Below, piece after piece: positions 10,488 to 22,381 of a stretch of DNA of 64,000 bases. Location of the stretch: the NCBI GenBank assembly GCA_037893225.1, contig JAZGUH010000089.1, forward strand, positions 744,001 through 808,000, read 5' to 3'. The notes below the pieces were generated by a model that made no database searches, was not told the origin of the DNA, and worked only from the letters and a program-made list of their open reading frames with translations. Source of the DNA: Hippasteria phrygiana (taxonomy: Eukaryota; Echinodermata; Asteroidea; Valvatida; Goniasteridae). Numbering within the stretch: the first letter of the stretch is position 1; each line of letters starts with the position of its first letter. Both the position numbers and the translations under genes were made by a program.

Positions 10488-11432
10488 ATTACTGATTTAC
10501 TGAAATTGAACTTGCCGGGTCGAGCACGGTTGTAATTTTAGACATTACAGGGGCCTCGGGTAAACTATAATCCTCGTACAGGTGCGATATTTTTTCTTCT
10601 GGACCGGAAATTGTTAATGGGTTCAAACTATTCTGTGGAAGTCTGTGAAACTTAGAAAGTAACTTTGTAAAATTTGCTTAAATTAACGATATAATGTCAG
10701 TGCTCTTCTCCAGTTTTACCCCGAAAAAATTTCGTAATCGCTAGTTTTCTAGCAATACAAAATAAACAAACACTATGAACAAAAACAAATCCGCCGTTTT
10801 ATCAAACAATAATTTCCGAAGTTGAATTATTTGCGGCCAGATAATAATAAAAATTCAGTTCCTACAGGGCATATATTTTGTGCGTTAGAGGCACGAAAGT
10901 ATAACCAAGAATAGAAACCTTTATTTGCAGAAGCTAAACTAAAACGTAAAATCTGAAAATTTGTAAGAAGAAAACAAATCGTATTTGTTGTAGAACACAA
11001 ACAGTATCCCTAACTCCCTAGGTGGTGTGAGAAATCACATTAAAATTGGAGGATTCAGGACTGTTAGGGGTGAAGGCCTATCTTTAAGAATATTTTGAAA
11101 CCCTTTTCTTAAACATAGTCTCCCCGTTGTTTACAACAACGCTAAATGTCTTTAAGAACATTTTGTAAATTTTCTATCAGCCGCAGAAATTCTCGAAAAA
11201 CAATTTCCCCAAAAAGGGCTAAATTTTGACGGCACCTCTTAGCTCTTTTTAGATTGTCTACCCTTTCTCTACACTACTGGATTTGCCTGTTGATATCGTT
11301 TCAAAATTGTGTATGACTAGCTACTTCTGATTCAAATACTGTCGCGCTATACTTTGCGTAACGCGAAGAAAGGATAGTATCGTATTAAAAAAGAAACACT
11401 AAAGGATAAAAGGTGAAAGATATTAAACTTAC
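10488..11432. other. Intergenic, no gene seen
   Basis: AT-rich sequence. The region around 11012-11085 resembles 63721-63790 (shared TTGGAGGATTCAGG), a degenerate dispersed repeat. Nothing else can be supported. Confidence 0.5.
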
Positions 11433-11514
11433 CCGTCGCGTTCCCTGACACGATGACCACTAGAAGCAACAAAATGATCCGACTGAGCGCCCGTAATTTC
11501 CTCCGGGGGCGCAT
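11433..11514 (-). CDS. Possible first exon encoding a signal anchor (orphan)
   Basis: An ATG at 11514 reads into a basic N-terminus and then a hydrophobic run (RIILLLLVVIVSG) before a good donor, CGG|GTAAGT, at 11433. This is the shape of a signal-peptide or type II signal-anchor exon. An upstream in-frame stretch back to 11559 has only a TTG. I could not identify downstream exons, so the gene is unassigned and the call is tentative. Confidence 0.3.
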
Positions 11515-11598
11515 CTTGCTGGCTACCACAAAATCAGTTACCAGATTCCGACGCCCCAAAATCTTCGATTCGATTAACGCCCCTTAAACAAATGCTTT

Positions 11599-11868
11599 CT
11601 ATTCAATTTCACCAACGCTGTGTCTGAATCCCTCGGGAATCAGCAGATGAATGTATTTGGCAGTGTTTTCCAATAATTCATAAAGTTGATAATCTCTTGG
11701 CTGGCTGTATAATCGATCTTGGAGCATAGTACGTATACGAGTTAGGTATGGCATCGTAGTTAGACTGATAAACTGCCCTTTGCTACCTGTGTCTGCAGCG
11801 TACGCAGCGTCATGCCAATAATTATGCAGATGCGCATAACCGGGTTCACCAAACATGCATAAAGACAC
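11599..11868 (-). CDS. Unrecognised ORF, possible exon or gene fragment
   Basis: About 89 codons of mixed composition, including EPGYAHLHNYWHDAAYAAD and ENTAKYIHLLIPEGFRH, look protein-like rather than random. There is no convincing acceptor or start. I do not recognise the family. It could be a decayed exon, and it lies just upstream of the putative signal-anchor exon on the same strand. Confidence 0.25.
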   Translation of the reverse strand: MSLCMFGEPGYAHLHNYWHDAAYAADTGSKGQFISLTTMPYLTRIRTMLQDRLYSQPRDYQLYELLENTAKYIHLLIPEGFRHSVGEIE

Positions 11869-11934
11869 GGTACAGAGATTGAATGTTCCACCACCTCACA
11901 CAAAATACATACCTAGCCCATACACCACCACCAC

Positions 11935-12179
11935 CCCCCCCCCCCCCCCCCCCCCCCAAATATTGAAATATATACAATAAAATAAATAAATAAATAAATA
12001 ATTGTTTTTAAATGTAAAATAAATAAATCAATCAATCAATCAAAATAACAAAATAACAAACATTTCCTTACAATGTCAACATTTTCGATTCTTTTTACGA
12101 CTTGGTAAAGAAGGGCGCTCCGCCATCTGTTGCATGTTGATATGCGTTCTGTTTGCGTCGCAACTGATAAACTGAAACC

Positions 12180-12214
<35 letters not shown>

Positions 12215-13600
12215 AATTTCGTTGGACACATACCAACGTCTTGCCGCAGTTTTCTTGCAGGTCAAGTTCTTAACATGAAACAATTTAATTTATCCTATGA
12301 GAAAGTTTCTGCTAGGAGGGAAACGTCACTCACTCCCTGCCAACTGTTATACTTCCGGTTAATTGTAGTATATTAGAAAGCAGTTTGTAGCAAGATATCT
12401 CACTAAAAAATTGTTTGCTTTAAGTGGGATCAAGAAGCTCTTGAAATTTAGAATAAAATATTTATACATTTATACATTTATACATTTACAACCAACATAA
12501 TTGACAAAAGTACTGAGGAAATAGACTTAAAGGGGTGTCAGACCTTTGCGTTTTTCCTTGCACCCCCCCCCCCCCCCAAGCGCCCATTGTTTTTATATTG
12601 CCCTAACTTGAGACGTATTGCGTGCCAACTGCAAAGCGTCAAGTCCTCTCTCATAACCTTTTCGATCAAAAATGAGTGCACTTAAAATTTCCCATACCCT
12701 TGAAAACAACAAGGATCAAAAGATGAGAGTGTGATTAAAGAAAAACCAGACAGATCAAACCGATGAATTCATGAGTCAACAAGAAATTTCTGGACCCCCA
12801 AAAAACCAACAATTCAAATACTGTTTACTTGACGTACATGTTGTTCAAATAGATCAGACAGCACACGATAAGGAAACCGTATCTACACTGAAATTAAAAG
12901 AAATACGCGTTAACTTTTGCAAATCTAACGAATGGTACTACAATTACCTGCATTCTTGTTGTCATGGGGTACAGATGTCAACAAAAGATTGGAAAAGTAA
13001 AGAAAAGTTCAAAACCATTTTTAAAAGCGAATGAATTAATTAATGTTTGTGTTTCTTATGACACTCAAACAAAACAGCCTTGCTGTGTACACGTGTTTAT
13101 GGTGAATACCGAGACATGAAGAAAGAATGATGTAAGAGAACAACAGGCCCTCGATTGACAAGATGTCCTCGGTTTGAAAAACGTGTATAAACCAATCAGA
13201 AGGGTTGCCAAAAGTCTGGGAAAGTGCTCGCTGTTTGAGGACTTTCTGCATGTTGTCCTGTTAATTCAATAATTAATAAATATCTAATTATTAAAACAAA
13301 AAACAAGCACGAATTCGTGCAGGAGCCGCGTCGTTGGTGACTTGCGTGTATGACAAGTTTCGTCATAGACACATGCACAGTACAGCCTGCGGTCTCATAG
13401 ACTTTTCAGCCGCGATGCGACGCGACGCGGGAGAATATATTTTCTTTGTAGGACTACCAAGTGAGCGCCCGACCCACTTAGAGCGAAATTTGAGTTCTTT
13501 GTTTGACTGGAATGCAGACATGGGCGCTCAGAAACTGTGCTCTATATTGTGTGGTTTCTCACCTGTTAAATATTACTGGGGGGGGGGGGGGGGGGGGCAC
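11935..13600. other. Poly-C/poly-G tracts in gene-free spacer
   Basis: C runs lie at about 11935-11957, 12181-12212 and 12565-12578, and a G run at about 13579-13597. AAAT/AATC simple repeats lie near 11975-12045. Short ORFs here are composition artefacts, and no gene is supported. Confidence 0.6.
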
Positions 13601-14431
13601 AGAAATCTCGCCTGTTGACTTACGCCTCCTGCAAAGAATGAACTACCGAACCGACAAAGGTTTGCTCAAGTAAGAAATGTCACCCAAAGTTGTGTGCCAC
13701 TCGAACAAAGTGCAAAAAACACGCCACAACAAGCATGTCAAACACTCAGAATAAACACGTACATCACGTTATCACGTACATCACGTTATCTTACCAGTCA
13801 GTCAACAATCTCCTGGAAAACCCCTCAGCTCTGGAAGTTTGGAGTCTCTACTCAGTGTAGATCCTCAATCCCAAATTAACTGAAGAGGCGACTTGACCGC
13901 AATATTGGGTATAAACGTGCTGCATGCGCAAATAATGAATGGAACACCGCCATCTTTGATTCGTAACGAATATCCATGGATGAATAACCAATCAATTTCT
14001 GACATCAACCAAACAAGAAGAACGACAGGAAAATCAAGAAAACAAGAAGAACCGTTGAACAAAAACACGAACAACAAGAACAAGCATAACAATACCGGTA
14101 ATAAATTGATCTCTGTAGAAAGCAAAAATGATTGGGACTTTGGGGCGGATAACCTTTTTTACTGCGGTGGGGGAAGTAGGGAGCAAATCCCGGGGTGGGT
14201 AAGGAATAAATCCCCCCATGTTTTGGCCGCGGGATGATCCAGACGAAAAAATCCCCACCCCAAACTTAGAATTGTTGAAACATTCCAGCGTATTCAAAAC
14301 AATAAAGAAATAAAGAAATAAATAAAAACAAATAGGGCGAGAACTTTAACGCTATCATTAATTACACGTATTATGAAAGCCTTGCGACTATTTCGTGTTC
14401 GTATAGGGCATAATATAAAATATTACGCATT

Positions 14432-14583
14432 AAGTCCGGTTCATACTTCATGCTAATGCAAAGTGAATTTGGCGTCATGAAACATTCACAGCGAAACTTC
14501 GCACAAGCTGAAATGTGTTCTACTTTTGCGAATATTTGGCGTTGACGTCATAAATTCGCTTCGCATTCGCATGAACCGGGCTT
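14432..14583. mobile_element. MITE family C (AAGCCCGGTTCAT ends), copy 1
   Basis: About 150 bp with inverted ends TAAGTCCGGTTCATACTTCA and the complement of ATGAACCGGGCTTTA. A second copy lies at 52843-52985 with the same GCGAAGCGAAT-type interior. Confidence 0.75.
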
Positions 14584-14894
14584 TACGAACACTACATAAT
14601 TATGTACAGAATATTACTATGCAAAATCATAAAACGGTTTTTAAAAAGCCCTCAAGTTAGATCACTTTTGGGGGATGATTTTCCAAAACAAAATCTCGGC
14701 CATCCCCCTACTTTTCGACAAGGAATTAAAGGTACAGTATACAGGTTTTGCTTTTGCTATAATTTTTAGAAATAAATGGATTTGGAGGTTAGTTTTTTCT
14801 TTTTATAGCGTGCCAGCAAATACTGTAAGTGGCCTGATGTGTAAAGTTTTGTGTGCATAGATTCTGGGAAAACAGAGAAATGAAATATATTCTA

Positions 14895-14980
14895 GTAGTC
14901 TGGTTCCCTGACCAAACCTTAGACAAAACGGGGAGCAATTTATAGACGTCAGGGAATTATCAGGTAGGGAACTAGACTAT
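14895..14980. mobile_element. MITE family D (TAGTCTGGTTCCCTGACC), copy 1
   Basis: An 86-bp palindromic element with ends TAGTCTGGTTCCCTGACC and AGGGAACTAGACTA. A related copy in inverse orientation lies at 36478-36560. Confidence 0.7.
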
Positions 14981-15102
14981 TTCAAACGATTGTCGGCCGA
15001 CAATCGTTGGGAAAACGATATAAATTTCCACTTTTCTTGAAAACGACAGGTGCCATGATTTAACAGGATGCTTGAGACTGATATTTACTTAGTCTAGTAC
15101 GG

Positions 15103-15222
15103 TATAGAGTACCGAAGTGATGACGTCAATCAATGCAATGTTTAGAACCAGAATACATTCTAAACTGCATGTGTTTGGAACCATTGCCGCGGCAACTGAC
15201 GTCAGACTTCGGTACTCTATTT
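15103..15222. mobile_element. Palindromic MITE (TATAGAGTACCGAAG ends)
   Basis: The left end TATAGAGTACCGAAG-TGATGACGTCA pairs with TGACGTCAGACTTCGGTACTCTA at the right. Total about 120 bp with no coding capacity. Confidence 0.75.
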
Positions 15223-15613
15223 CGTAAGGCCTAATTCAGTAGTTTTGTTTTTTAATGTTTGCAAATGTTGTATACTACCTTTAAGCCACTGGCATTGGAG
15301 GGGGGGGGGATTCAGGCCTGACAGATTTATAGAAAAAAAATAGAAGGGAGTTCGACCACTAAATTCCCCAGGAACCATCAAATGCATTGGCAATCACAAT
15401 AACGTTTAATTTGTGTCATTACTCAATCTATGGCAACACGAAATTTCCCGTCGTACAACCCGTGACACGGTACCGATATCGAGGTGGACTTTGAAAAGCT
15501 AGACGCCATACAGTGGTACTGGTATGAAATTAGCACCAATGGGGCGGGGTTTCCGTTTAAGTGACCCGGATCAGCTGCTAGTCATTCAAGTAACCCGGAT
15601 TTCATGGCATTTG

Positions 15614-15783
15614 AAGCAAGATATGGGCAGAGGGACCCCCACCCTGCCTTTTGTGTTAGTCATTGCGTTCCCAAATCTCAGGAATTCTTTTCAGATATCT
15701 AAGGGGGTGTTGGGTAACAATTGTCTGGAGTGTCTCTAGGGTATAGGGACAAACCGAGGTACCCCTTGGTCTCATATCTTGCT
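15614..15783 (+). mobile_element. MITE family A, copy 2
   Basis: Bounded by GCAAGATATGGG and CATATCTTGC, in the same orientation as the copy at 5049. It shares GGAATTCTTTTCAGATATCT and GTCTGGAGTGT and lacks the long G run of the other copies. Confidence 0.8.
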
Positions 15784-16358
15784 GGGTATATTTCATGGGT
15801 TTAGCTGGGGGGCGCGAGGCGGTCCAGATTTCTTGGGCTCAGAAGGTATGGGGAGGTGGTCAGCTTTAAACCGGTGGTGCTACCAATAGACTTGATAGCA
15901 CCACCACATATCAGTTTTGAGAAAATTGATAGGGCTTATTTTATAATGCTTTTCATCAACAGTCAAAATTATTTTGGTTAAATCATCCCCTCGTGTTATT
16001 TACAGACCTGTGAGAAAAGATAAGTCATTCTCGCAAATTTCGAGAGAGGGCGGTATTTAAATAATCAGCCGATGGAGAGTAAAAGAATAGACCTACAATA
16101 TATTCTTTTTGAAATCCCAACGAATAATGATCAATTCTTTGAAATCTGCAGTTTGAAACTTTAAAAAGGCCCGATATATTCTTAGCTTTATTCTCCAACA
16201 TTATCAGAATTATGCACTTTGTTCATCATAGAATAATCACCCTCCAGCTTATATTTACAATTATAACATTTAGGAATATTTACATATATATTTTTTTTGG
16301 CAAAATGAAACACTTATCCAGACTTTAATGTGAACATACATGTACAAAATACTACAAT

Positions 16359-16494
16359 GTACTCGGTATAGGATACTAAACTCGGTATAGGATACTAAAC
16401 TCGGTATAGGATACTAAACTCGGTATAGGATACTAAACTCGGTATAGGATACTAAACTCGGTATAGGATACTAAACTCGGTATAGTATACTAAA
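16359..16494. repeat. 19-bp tandem repeat, about 7 units
   Basis: Repeats of ACTCGGTATAGGATACTAA. The last unit differs slightly. It lies in gene-free spacer. Confidence 0.9.
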
Positions 16495-17053
16495 GGGAAA
16501 TAGCATTTTGCTAATAAAAGCGAGGCATTTTTCAGAAAACAATTCATGTCAAGTTGGAAAATCTAATCTAAATTCTAGAAAGACTGAATTCTGCATAAAG
16601 TTATTGAACAGCTGAATGAACCAACAAGGGAATAAGCTACATGTAAGTGATTTAGGTTTAAATAAAATTCTGATTACAAGACTGGGTCAGAAACTCCGGC
16701 CCTGTACAGACATTAATCAAATTTTAGGGCAAAAAAAGCTGAGCAATGCAACAAAATTTATCATTTATCATTTCATGATATATGAAAGGCAACATAGACA
16801 ATTTTTTCAACTTTTAACATGGTTTCTTCATCCGAGGTATTTCGACTAAGAGGCAAATTGTAATTGCTTCTCAGAGAAAATACTGTTGATTTGATTCATT
16901 TGCAAAATATGACAATGCCAAATTTCATTTTCTCAACCCATAATTAAGTTAACTTTAGTCACAGATCAAGGATTTGTACTAATGGGGAAAGTGACTTCAC
17001 CATTCGGGGAGGGGGTGTGTGCTAGGGTATAGGGTGGATACAATGAATTTATT

Positions 17054-17275
17054 TTAACCCTAACCTTCCCTAACCTGCCAAAATCAAACACCCCATTTGT
17101 GTTGAATTTTGTGTGATTGGGTACTGTAGAGCCTTGGCACCATCACTTTGCATGGGACTTGATGCCCTGATTTTGTCCAAGTACAAAGAATGTGCCATTG
17201 GTTTACTACACAGTGTTGGAGTTTGTGTGGTTAGGGAAGGATTCTAGTAAAAAGCCTTGGGCTGGTTAGGGTTAA
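17054..17275. mobile_element. TTAACCCTAACC-ended element, long type
   Basis: Begins TTAACCCTAACC and ends GGTTAGGGTTAA, about 222 bp. The interior AAAGAATGTGCCATTGG region is shared with 34479-34904 and 39678-39879, defining a dispersed family with telomere-like ends. Confidence 0.75.
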
Positions 17276-17372
17276 TAGGGTTGTAAAAAAAAATCACAAT
17301 TTGATTTGTTTCTACATTTGCTAGCACCCCATGTCCTTAGGATAAGCCAATGGCCATGCCTCCCTGAAGCCC

Positions 17373-17558
17373 AGCAAGATATGGGACCAAGGGGTCCCCC
17401 TTTTTGTCCCTATACACTCCAGACTATTGTTATCTAACACACCCACCCCCCCCCCCCCCCCCCCCCCCCCCTCCCCTTCTCTTAAAGGAATTCCTGAGAT
17501 TCCGGGAACACAATGACTAACATAAAAGAGGGGAGTTCCCTCTGTCCCATATCGTGCT
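17373..17558 (-). mobile_element. MITE family A, copy 3, abutting the MANEA stop codon
   Basis: Inverse orientation to the 5049 copy, with a C tract at about 17446-17471. The shared outer sequence CATTTGAAGCA, also at copy 2, overlaps the last codons of the upstream gene, so the element appears to supply its TGA stop at 17561-17559. Confidence 0.8.
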
Positions 17559-20500
17559 TCAAATGGCCTTTCTGTTCCCAAACTTGTCAATCATTTGTCT
17601 TGTAAGCTTCAGATAGTAGTCCGGGTCATTCGGGAGATAATCAGAGTATCGGAAATTCCTGTTTGGTTTGGGAATGGCACTCTCTATCTGTGTTCCTTCG
17701 TGCCACTCATTGAAAGACGTTATAGAAATAAAAGGTGGCGTATGATTCATTGCTGCTGTGAACGAGTCCATGTAGTACTGGCCGTTTTTTCGCTTGTGGG
17801 TGTTGACGTCGTTCCACGGCCGTACCTTGGTGTCGTCGTACCCAGGTCCCACACTAGGGATGAATATCATGGAGTTGCGCTTCGCAAACTGTGCCAGGAA
17901 TTTCCAGTTCATCCAGCGGGATCCGAACGAGAACTTGTTGGCCGCAAAGTAGGTGTAGAAGCCGTTGAACCCTCCGATAAGCAAGTCGTTACCATGCTTT
18001 TGTTCAACATACAAGCCGATGATGACGGCATCGTACTTTGTGCCACGGATGCTGAGTGGGGCGTTCTTCTTGAAGATGCGAGACCAGGCTCTCGGGGATG
18101 TCTGATATGAATCATACAGGTAGATGAGAGGTAGATCCTTGTCTCTATGACGGTATCTGTACATAGCTGGGTGGTTCCCATAGGTATCAACAATGTACTT
18201 CAGATCATTCAGGAAAGTCATCTCGGATCTGTTTTTGTATGGCTCACTATGAAAGACGAGCTGTATTGAAACAAAAAAAATGGAATGAACTTATTAAATT
18301 CAGGAAAATTCTAATGGAAGACAATGCCACATGGAGACTTAATTTAAAAACCAGCAGAATTTTGTAGAATCATATTTATATTTTTTTTATTTTTTATTTT
18401 AATTTAATTTAAAAAAAAATTGATTAAGGGCAGGTTAAACCTTTTGGTTATAGGAATTTGTTTCCTCCTCAGCCTTGCCGTCTCCACATTTCTTTCTTCT
18501 CATTGTATTTTAATCTAACGCAATTTGTATTCTATATCTCGTTCTTTTTATGTATTTCGTATCTTCTGAATGTAGAGTGAAATAAATTTTCCTCCATTGC
18601 CAGTTGGGGGGACACATGCTACAAAAGAGTGGGTTCGGGCAATGCGGTCGAATAGGGCGACACATAACTGTCGCCCCATTGTGAAAGTCGCCCCTTCGGA
18701 GTGTTTTTTAGTAGGGTGCGTGGGGAAAGTGCTCTAAATGGGCGACTCGCGCGTCGACCTTTTGGAGTTATTTCGGGCAGAGTCGCCCGTTTGCCGCATG
18801 CACAGGAATTCTAATAACAATGACTATTATTATTATTATTTATTAACCCTTCTGTTCTCAAGGCCAAAATGGAGCCAGCTACTATATATCAAAACCTATC
18901 AAGTGACAGATTGAAACACACAAACTGTGAGAGTTGGTGTTTAGAGTTTTTGATAGGCTGTGATAGTTATAAGTATAGAAGGGTAAGTAAAAATAATTAT
19001 TCCAACATAAGGTTACAGACCAAGAATATGCTACTAACCTTGATGTCATACTTGTGGCAGGCATTAAGGAGGACGGGTACTAGTTCATCACTAGGGATAC
19101 CGGTATCATCCGACTTGTCTGGTGGGTACCATGACAACACTAGCACACCTGTGTAACAAGAGAAACATGTTACAACAAATACAATGATTTGCTTTTCTAC
19201 ATGAGCACTGTATACTGTGTTTTCCCGAGAATCTCAGGTGGGTCTAGAACCCACAACATCCACCGTACAAGTGCAGACATCTTAACCAATTCAGGATGAT
19301 ACTGAGAAGCAGAACGGAGTTAAGTTCCTCCTCACCAGTCTACATATTTTCTCATAAAACACTCCCCCCCCCCCCCCGCTGGTATGCTTAATGCAGTGTT
19401 TGGGGGTTGCCCATATAGTTCATATGTGACCCACTCTACAAAAATGAGTCTGATGTGTTAAAAATACATTTTTAAGCTTTACAGTTAGTCTGAACAAGCA
19501 TGAAATAAGCTTTCATTTGATATATGGCACAACTCTGTAGTGTAATGCATTGTTTTTTTACGATTTTAAGTGCGATTTATTTTTTTAGTTATATTAGAAA
19601 GTCTGAGATTAAACCACCCCGTACGTGCAAGTGTAATGCGCGACATCTGACTCATTTTTGCAGAGTGGGTCACATATTTGCCTAAAGGCAACCCTTAAAA
19701 AACATAAAACGGTCTACATCCACTTTTACAGGTAAAAACACCTTTAGGGTAACACCTCAGGAATTCCAGATTTCAAAAGAGATTCTTTAAAAATTCTAAA
19801 ATCTATAAATTTCCTGACAACAATTCCTGAAATCTGGAAAAATCCTGACAAATCTCACCCCCGTTAACCCTAACCCTGCCAGACGCAGCACAGTGCATCT
19901 GTGGTGACAGCTTGACCTTGCTGCACTCTGCACACAAGTCAATGTGACAAAGTATGCAATCTGATGCGTCTGGCAGGGTTTCTAGCTAAAATACCCTGGA
20001 GGGTTAGGGTTAATGTCTACAAGACAGACTTGACCCGTCTGCGTAATTCTCTTGTTTTCTTACCAATTCCGGCTGTCCGCAACTGCTGCATGTGAAACTC
20101 AATCACACTTGGATCTCTGGAGCTGTAACATCCCAGCTCTGGATAAAAGCTGGCTCCTATATCATCTGGAGGTACGTGATCGTTAGTCTTGAATTTCTTT
20201 CCGATTTGCTTACTCCAATGAGGTAGTCTTGGATGATTCCAGTGAATATACCTTCTGTCAAACTGTGGACTACCGTACCACGGATAGTAAAAAACGTGGA
20301 CATCATAGTTCGGCGGGGGGAAAGCACTGACATTATACTGAACGGGAAATCCTTTCCTTTTATCACCTTCACGTAGATGAAGGTTCTTCAGCTTTGGAAT
20401 CAGAATATTTGTCAAAGCGTGCTTCAAAGTTTGATTGCGTTTGTAATTGTCTCTGAATGCTCTGAAGTCTGCCTGCTTTTTTAGGCTTTCTTTGTGGAGT

Positions 20501-20643
20501 AACTGCTGTCTCTTGAAATCGTCATCTTTTCTTGTTTCTTCTTTTGAGATGCTCTTGATAGCGAGGTAACACCCGACCATGAAGACCACAACTATGCAGG
20601 CAAAGATGAACCGCAGGGATTGAATGGAGCGTCGTGTTATCAT
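17559..20643 (-). CDS. MANEA: Glycoprotein endo-alpha-1,2-mannosidase (GH99)
   Basis: Three coding exons (20643-20064, 19148-19039, 18260-17559) join in phase to 463 residues, about the length of vertebrate MANEA. Family knowledge: this Golgi type II membrane enzyme cleaves glucosylated mannose from N-glycans, a bypass route for glucose trimming. The N-terminus is cytosolic and basic, followed by a signal anchor at residues 11-29 (FIFACIVVVFMVGCYLAI) and a charged stem. The GH99 catalytic domain follows, with the motifs VFYYPWYGSPQFD, GVLVLSWYPPDKSDD, FIPSVGPGYDDT and SITSFNEWHEGTQIE. The glutamates of the last block match the region carrying active-site acids in the family. Splice sites are ATTG|GTAAGA, TTACACAG|GTGT, CAAG|GTTAGT and AATACAG|CTCG. 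The C-terminus (FGNRKAI) runs into a MITE. MANEA versus MANEAL cannot be separated here. Confidence 0.93.
18844..19000. mobile_element. MITE with TTAACCCTTCTGTTCTC ends
   Basis: Inverted ends TTAACCCTTCTGTTCTC and AGAAGGGTAA. It shares GCCAAAATGGAG, TATCAAAA and TGTGATAGTTAT with 37925-38050. It lies in MANEA intron 2. Confidence 0.65.
19225..19305 (-). mobile_element. tRNA-derived SINE head
   Basis: The complement contains an A-box-like TGAATTGGTTAAGATG and a B-box-like GTGGGTTCTAGACCC at tRNA-like spacing, without a folded acceptor stem. It is a SINE relic and not a tRNA gene. It lies in the MANEA 5' half region. Confidence 0.55.
19423..19676. mobile_element. MITE family B, copy 2
   Basis: A 254-bp element with ends TATGTGACCCACTCTACAAA and the complement of TTTTTGCAGAGTGGGTCACATA. 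It lies in MANEA intron 1. Confidence 0.8.
19864..20013. mobile_element. 150-bp MITE with telomere-like ends, copy 1
   Basis: Starts TTAACCCTAACCCTGCCAGA and ends AGGGTTAGGGTTAA, with inner inverted GCCAGACGC/GCGTCTGGC. It differs at only two positions from 35184-35333, so both copies are young. It sits 50 bp from the donor of MANEA exon 1. Confidence 0.88.
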
Positions 20644-22381
20644 CTTGAAGTTTGGTGTGAGGCATTATATGTGTGGTACATTCTAGGCTGGATGGCATCT
20701 TATGAAAGCACTCACATGGATAAGATGTTTCTGACGTCTGCTTTTAGAGAAAACTGTTGCAACACATTCTCACTCACGTGTTGTTGGTCACATGAGCAAA
20801 CTGGTACTCTGTAATAAATAAAAACTCTCAGTTATCAATAAATATCACAGCTGCATACATTAATTAGTCTGCCATGTTTCTTTACTAAAAGTCTTGATTT
20901 TAATTCTCTTACGTGTACAATTTTTTAAAAACATTTGGTCATGGCACTGCAGAGAATTTTGAATGCAAATTACTTTTCTGCTCACCCCTTAATTTTCTTC
21001 AGCGCATACCTTAACCACCAACAATTTCACTCATCCAAACTGCCTAGGCCTGCTTGTTGTTAACATGATATCATTGCCTCCTAGTGGTGTGCATGCATAC
21101 CATTAAAATATTAATACTAGCATTTGTGTCCAGTGTATGTTAGCAAACTCAATTAGATTCCCCACCGCTGCCATGACTGCACCGATTTTAAAGTAGTGAG
21201 TGACAAACACTGGCCATTTTTATGCACTACCATGGTGAAAAAAGGTCAAGCATGATCAAAATGGGAACATGTACATTTTATCCAATCGAATGTATTGTAG
21301 GCCTACATGTACATACAAATGTGTACAAATTACAATACCGGTATACCCAATACACGTTGGATGTGTAGTAACTAGTAATGGGATGATCACACACTTAGTT
21401 TTACTTACTTAATTTGATCATGAAATTAAGCACCAACGGACAAAACAATTCAAGGCTAGTAACTGATAAACGTGATGGTTCACTTATCCCACACTGCTAT
21501 ATTACTCAAACAGTCAAATACAAGGTAAATACCTGTATTTCTAATGAAAACATTTCGCACATCACACCATACAGATGTCACACGCCTCGTTGTTGACTAA
21601 GTAGGGCGCCCTCAAGTGATGGCTAAAATACAGCGGCGTACCGCGAAAGAACCTAGCCCGTCTGATCTGATCCGCCGCGAGCCTGCCCTCTAATTTATTT
21701 TTTCTCACTAAGATGCACTTGATAATACATTGTTACGGCCAATGGTCTTAACACTCTTAATAACGAATCTGAAAACTCATTCGATATAGGCCAATGAATA
21801 AAACAAAAACAAAACACACATTTTAATGAGTTAGTGTCCCCGCCCACTTCTTTACAAATCAGTACAGAATATACAAAGACAAAGTTAATCTGAATATTTG
21901 ATCATTCTTTTACTTTTATTTCATGTTCTTGAAGCTCTTCAAATTCATTAAAACAACCAGATCTATCAGTTTCATTTATGTGTTGGCATTATATTGGAAA
22001 TAAAATTATATGGGTTAAAACTATTTCTAAATAATCTTTCCTAAAACAATTTTTGAATTAGGCCTAATTTACATCTCAAAAAGAAATACGATCTTTCAAA
22101 CTTATTTTTAAAATGCATTTTTTTTATTTCATTTTTTATTTTGATTTGTAAGTAATAACTGAGCTGTCCATGCGAATACCTCATGGTTAACGTCACGTGG
22201 AGATCGGCATGTGGATTGCATTGGATATGTAAAGCTGTTTCTATTTAAATATAAATTAAACCGCACAGCAAATACACAAAGAAAACCGAAATAAAGCATA
22301 TAAGCACGGGTTTTACGAAATGTTTGATGATTAATTAAAAAGGAAGGTACTTGTCGGAACAGAAAGGAGGGAGTAAAATTC
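20644..22381. other. Spacer between MANEA and GILT genes
   Basis: This is the upstream region of MANEA and the downstream region of the GILT gene. No additional coding sequence is seen. A possible polyadenylation hexamer for GILT (TTTATT on +) occurs near 22127. Confidence 0.4.

Noticed and set aside
19864..20013. Interstitial telomere repeat
   Set aside because: Only two TTAGGG-like units at each end, arranged as inverted termini of a transposon.
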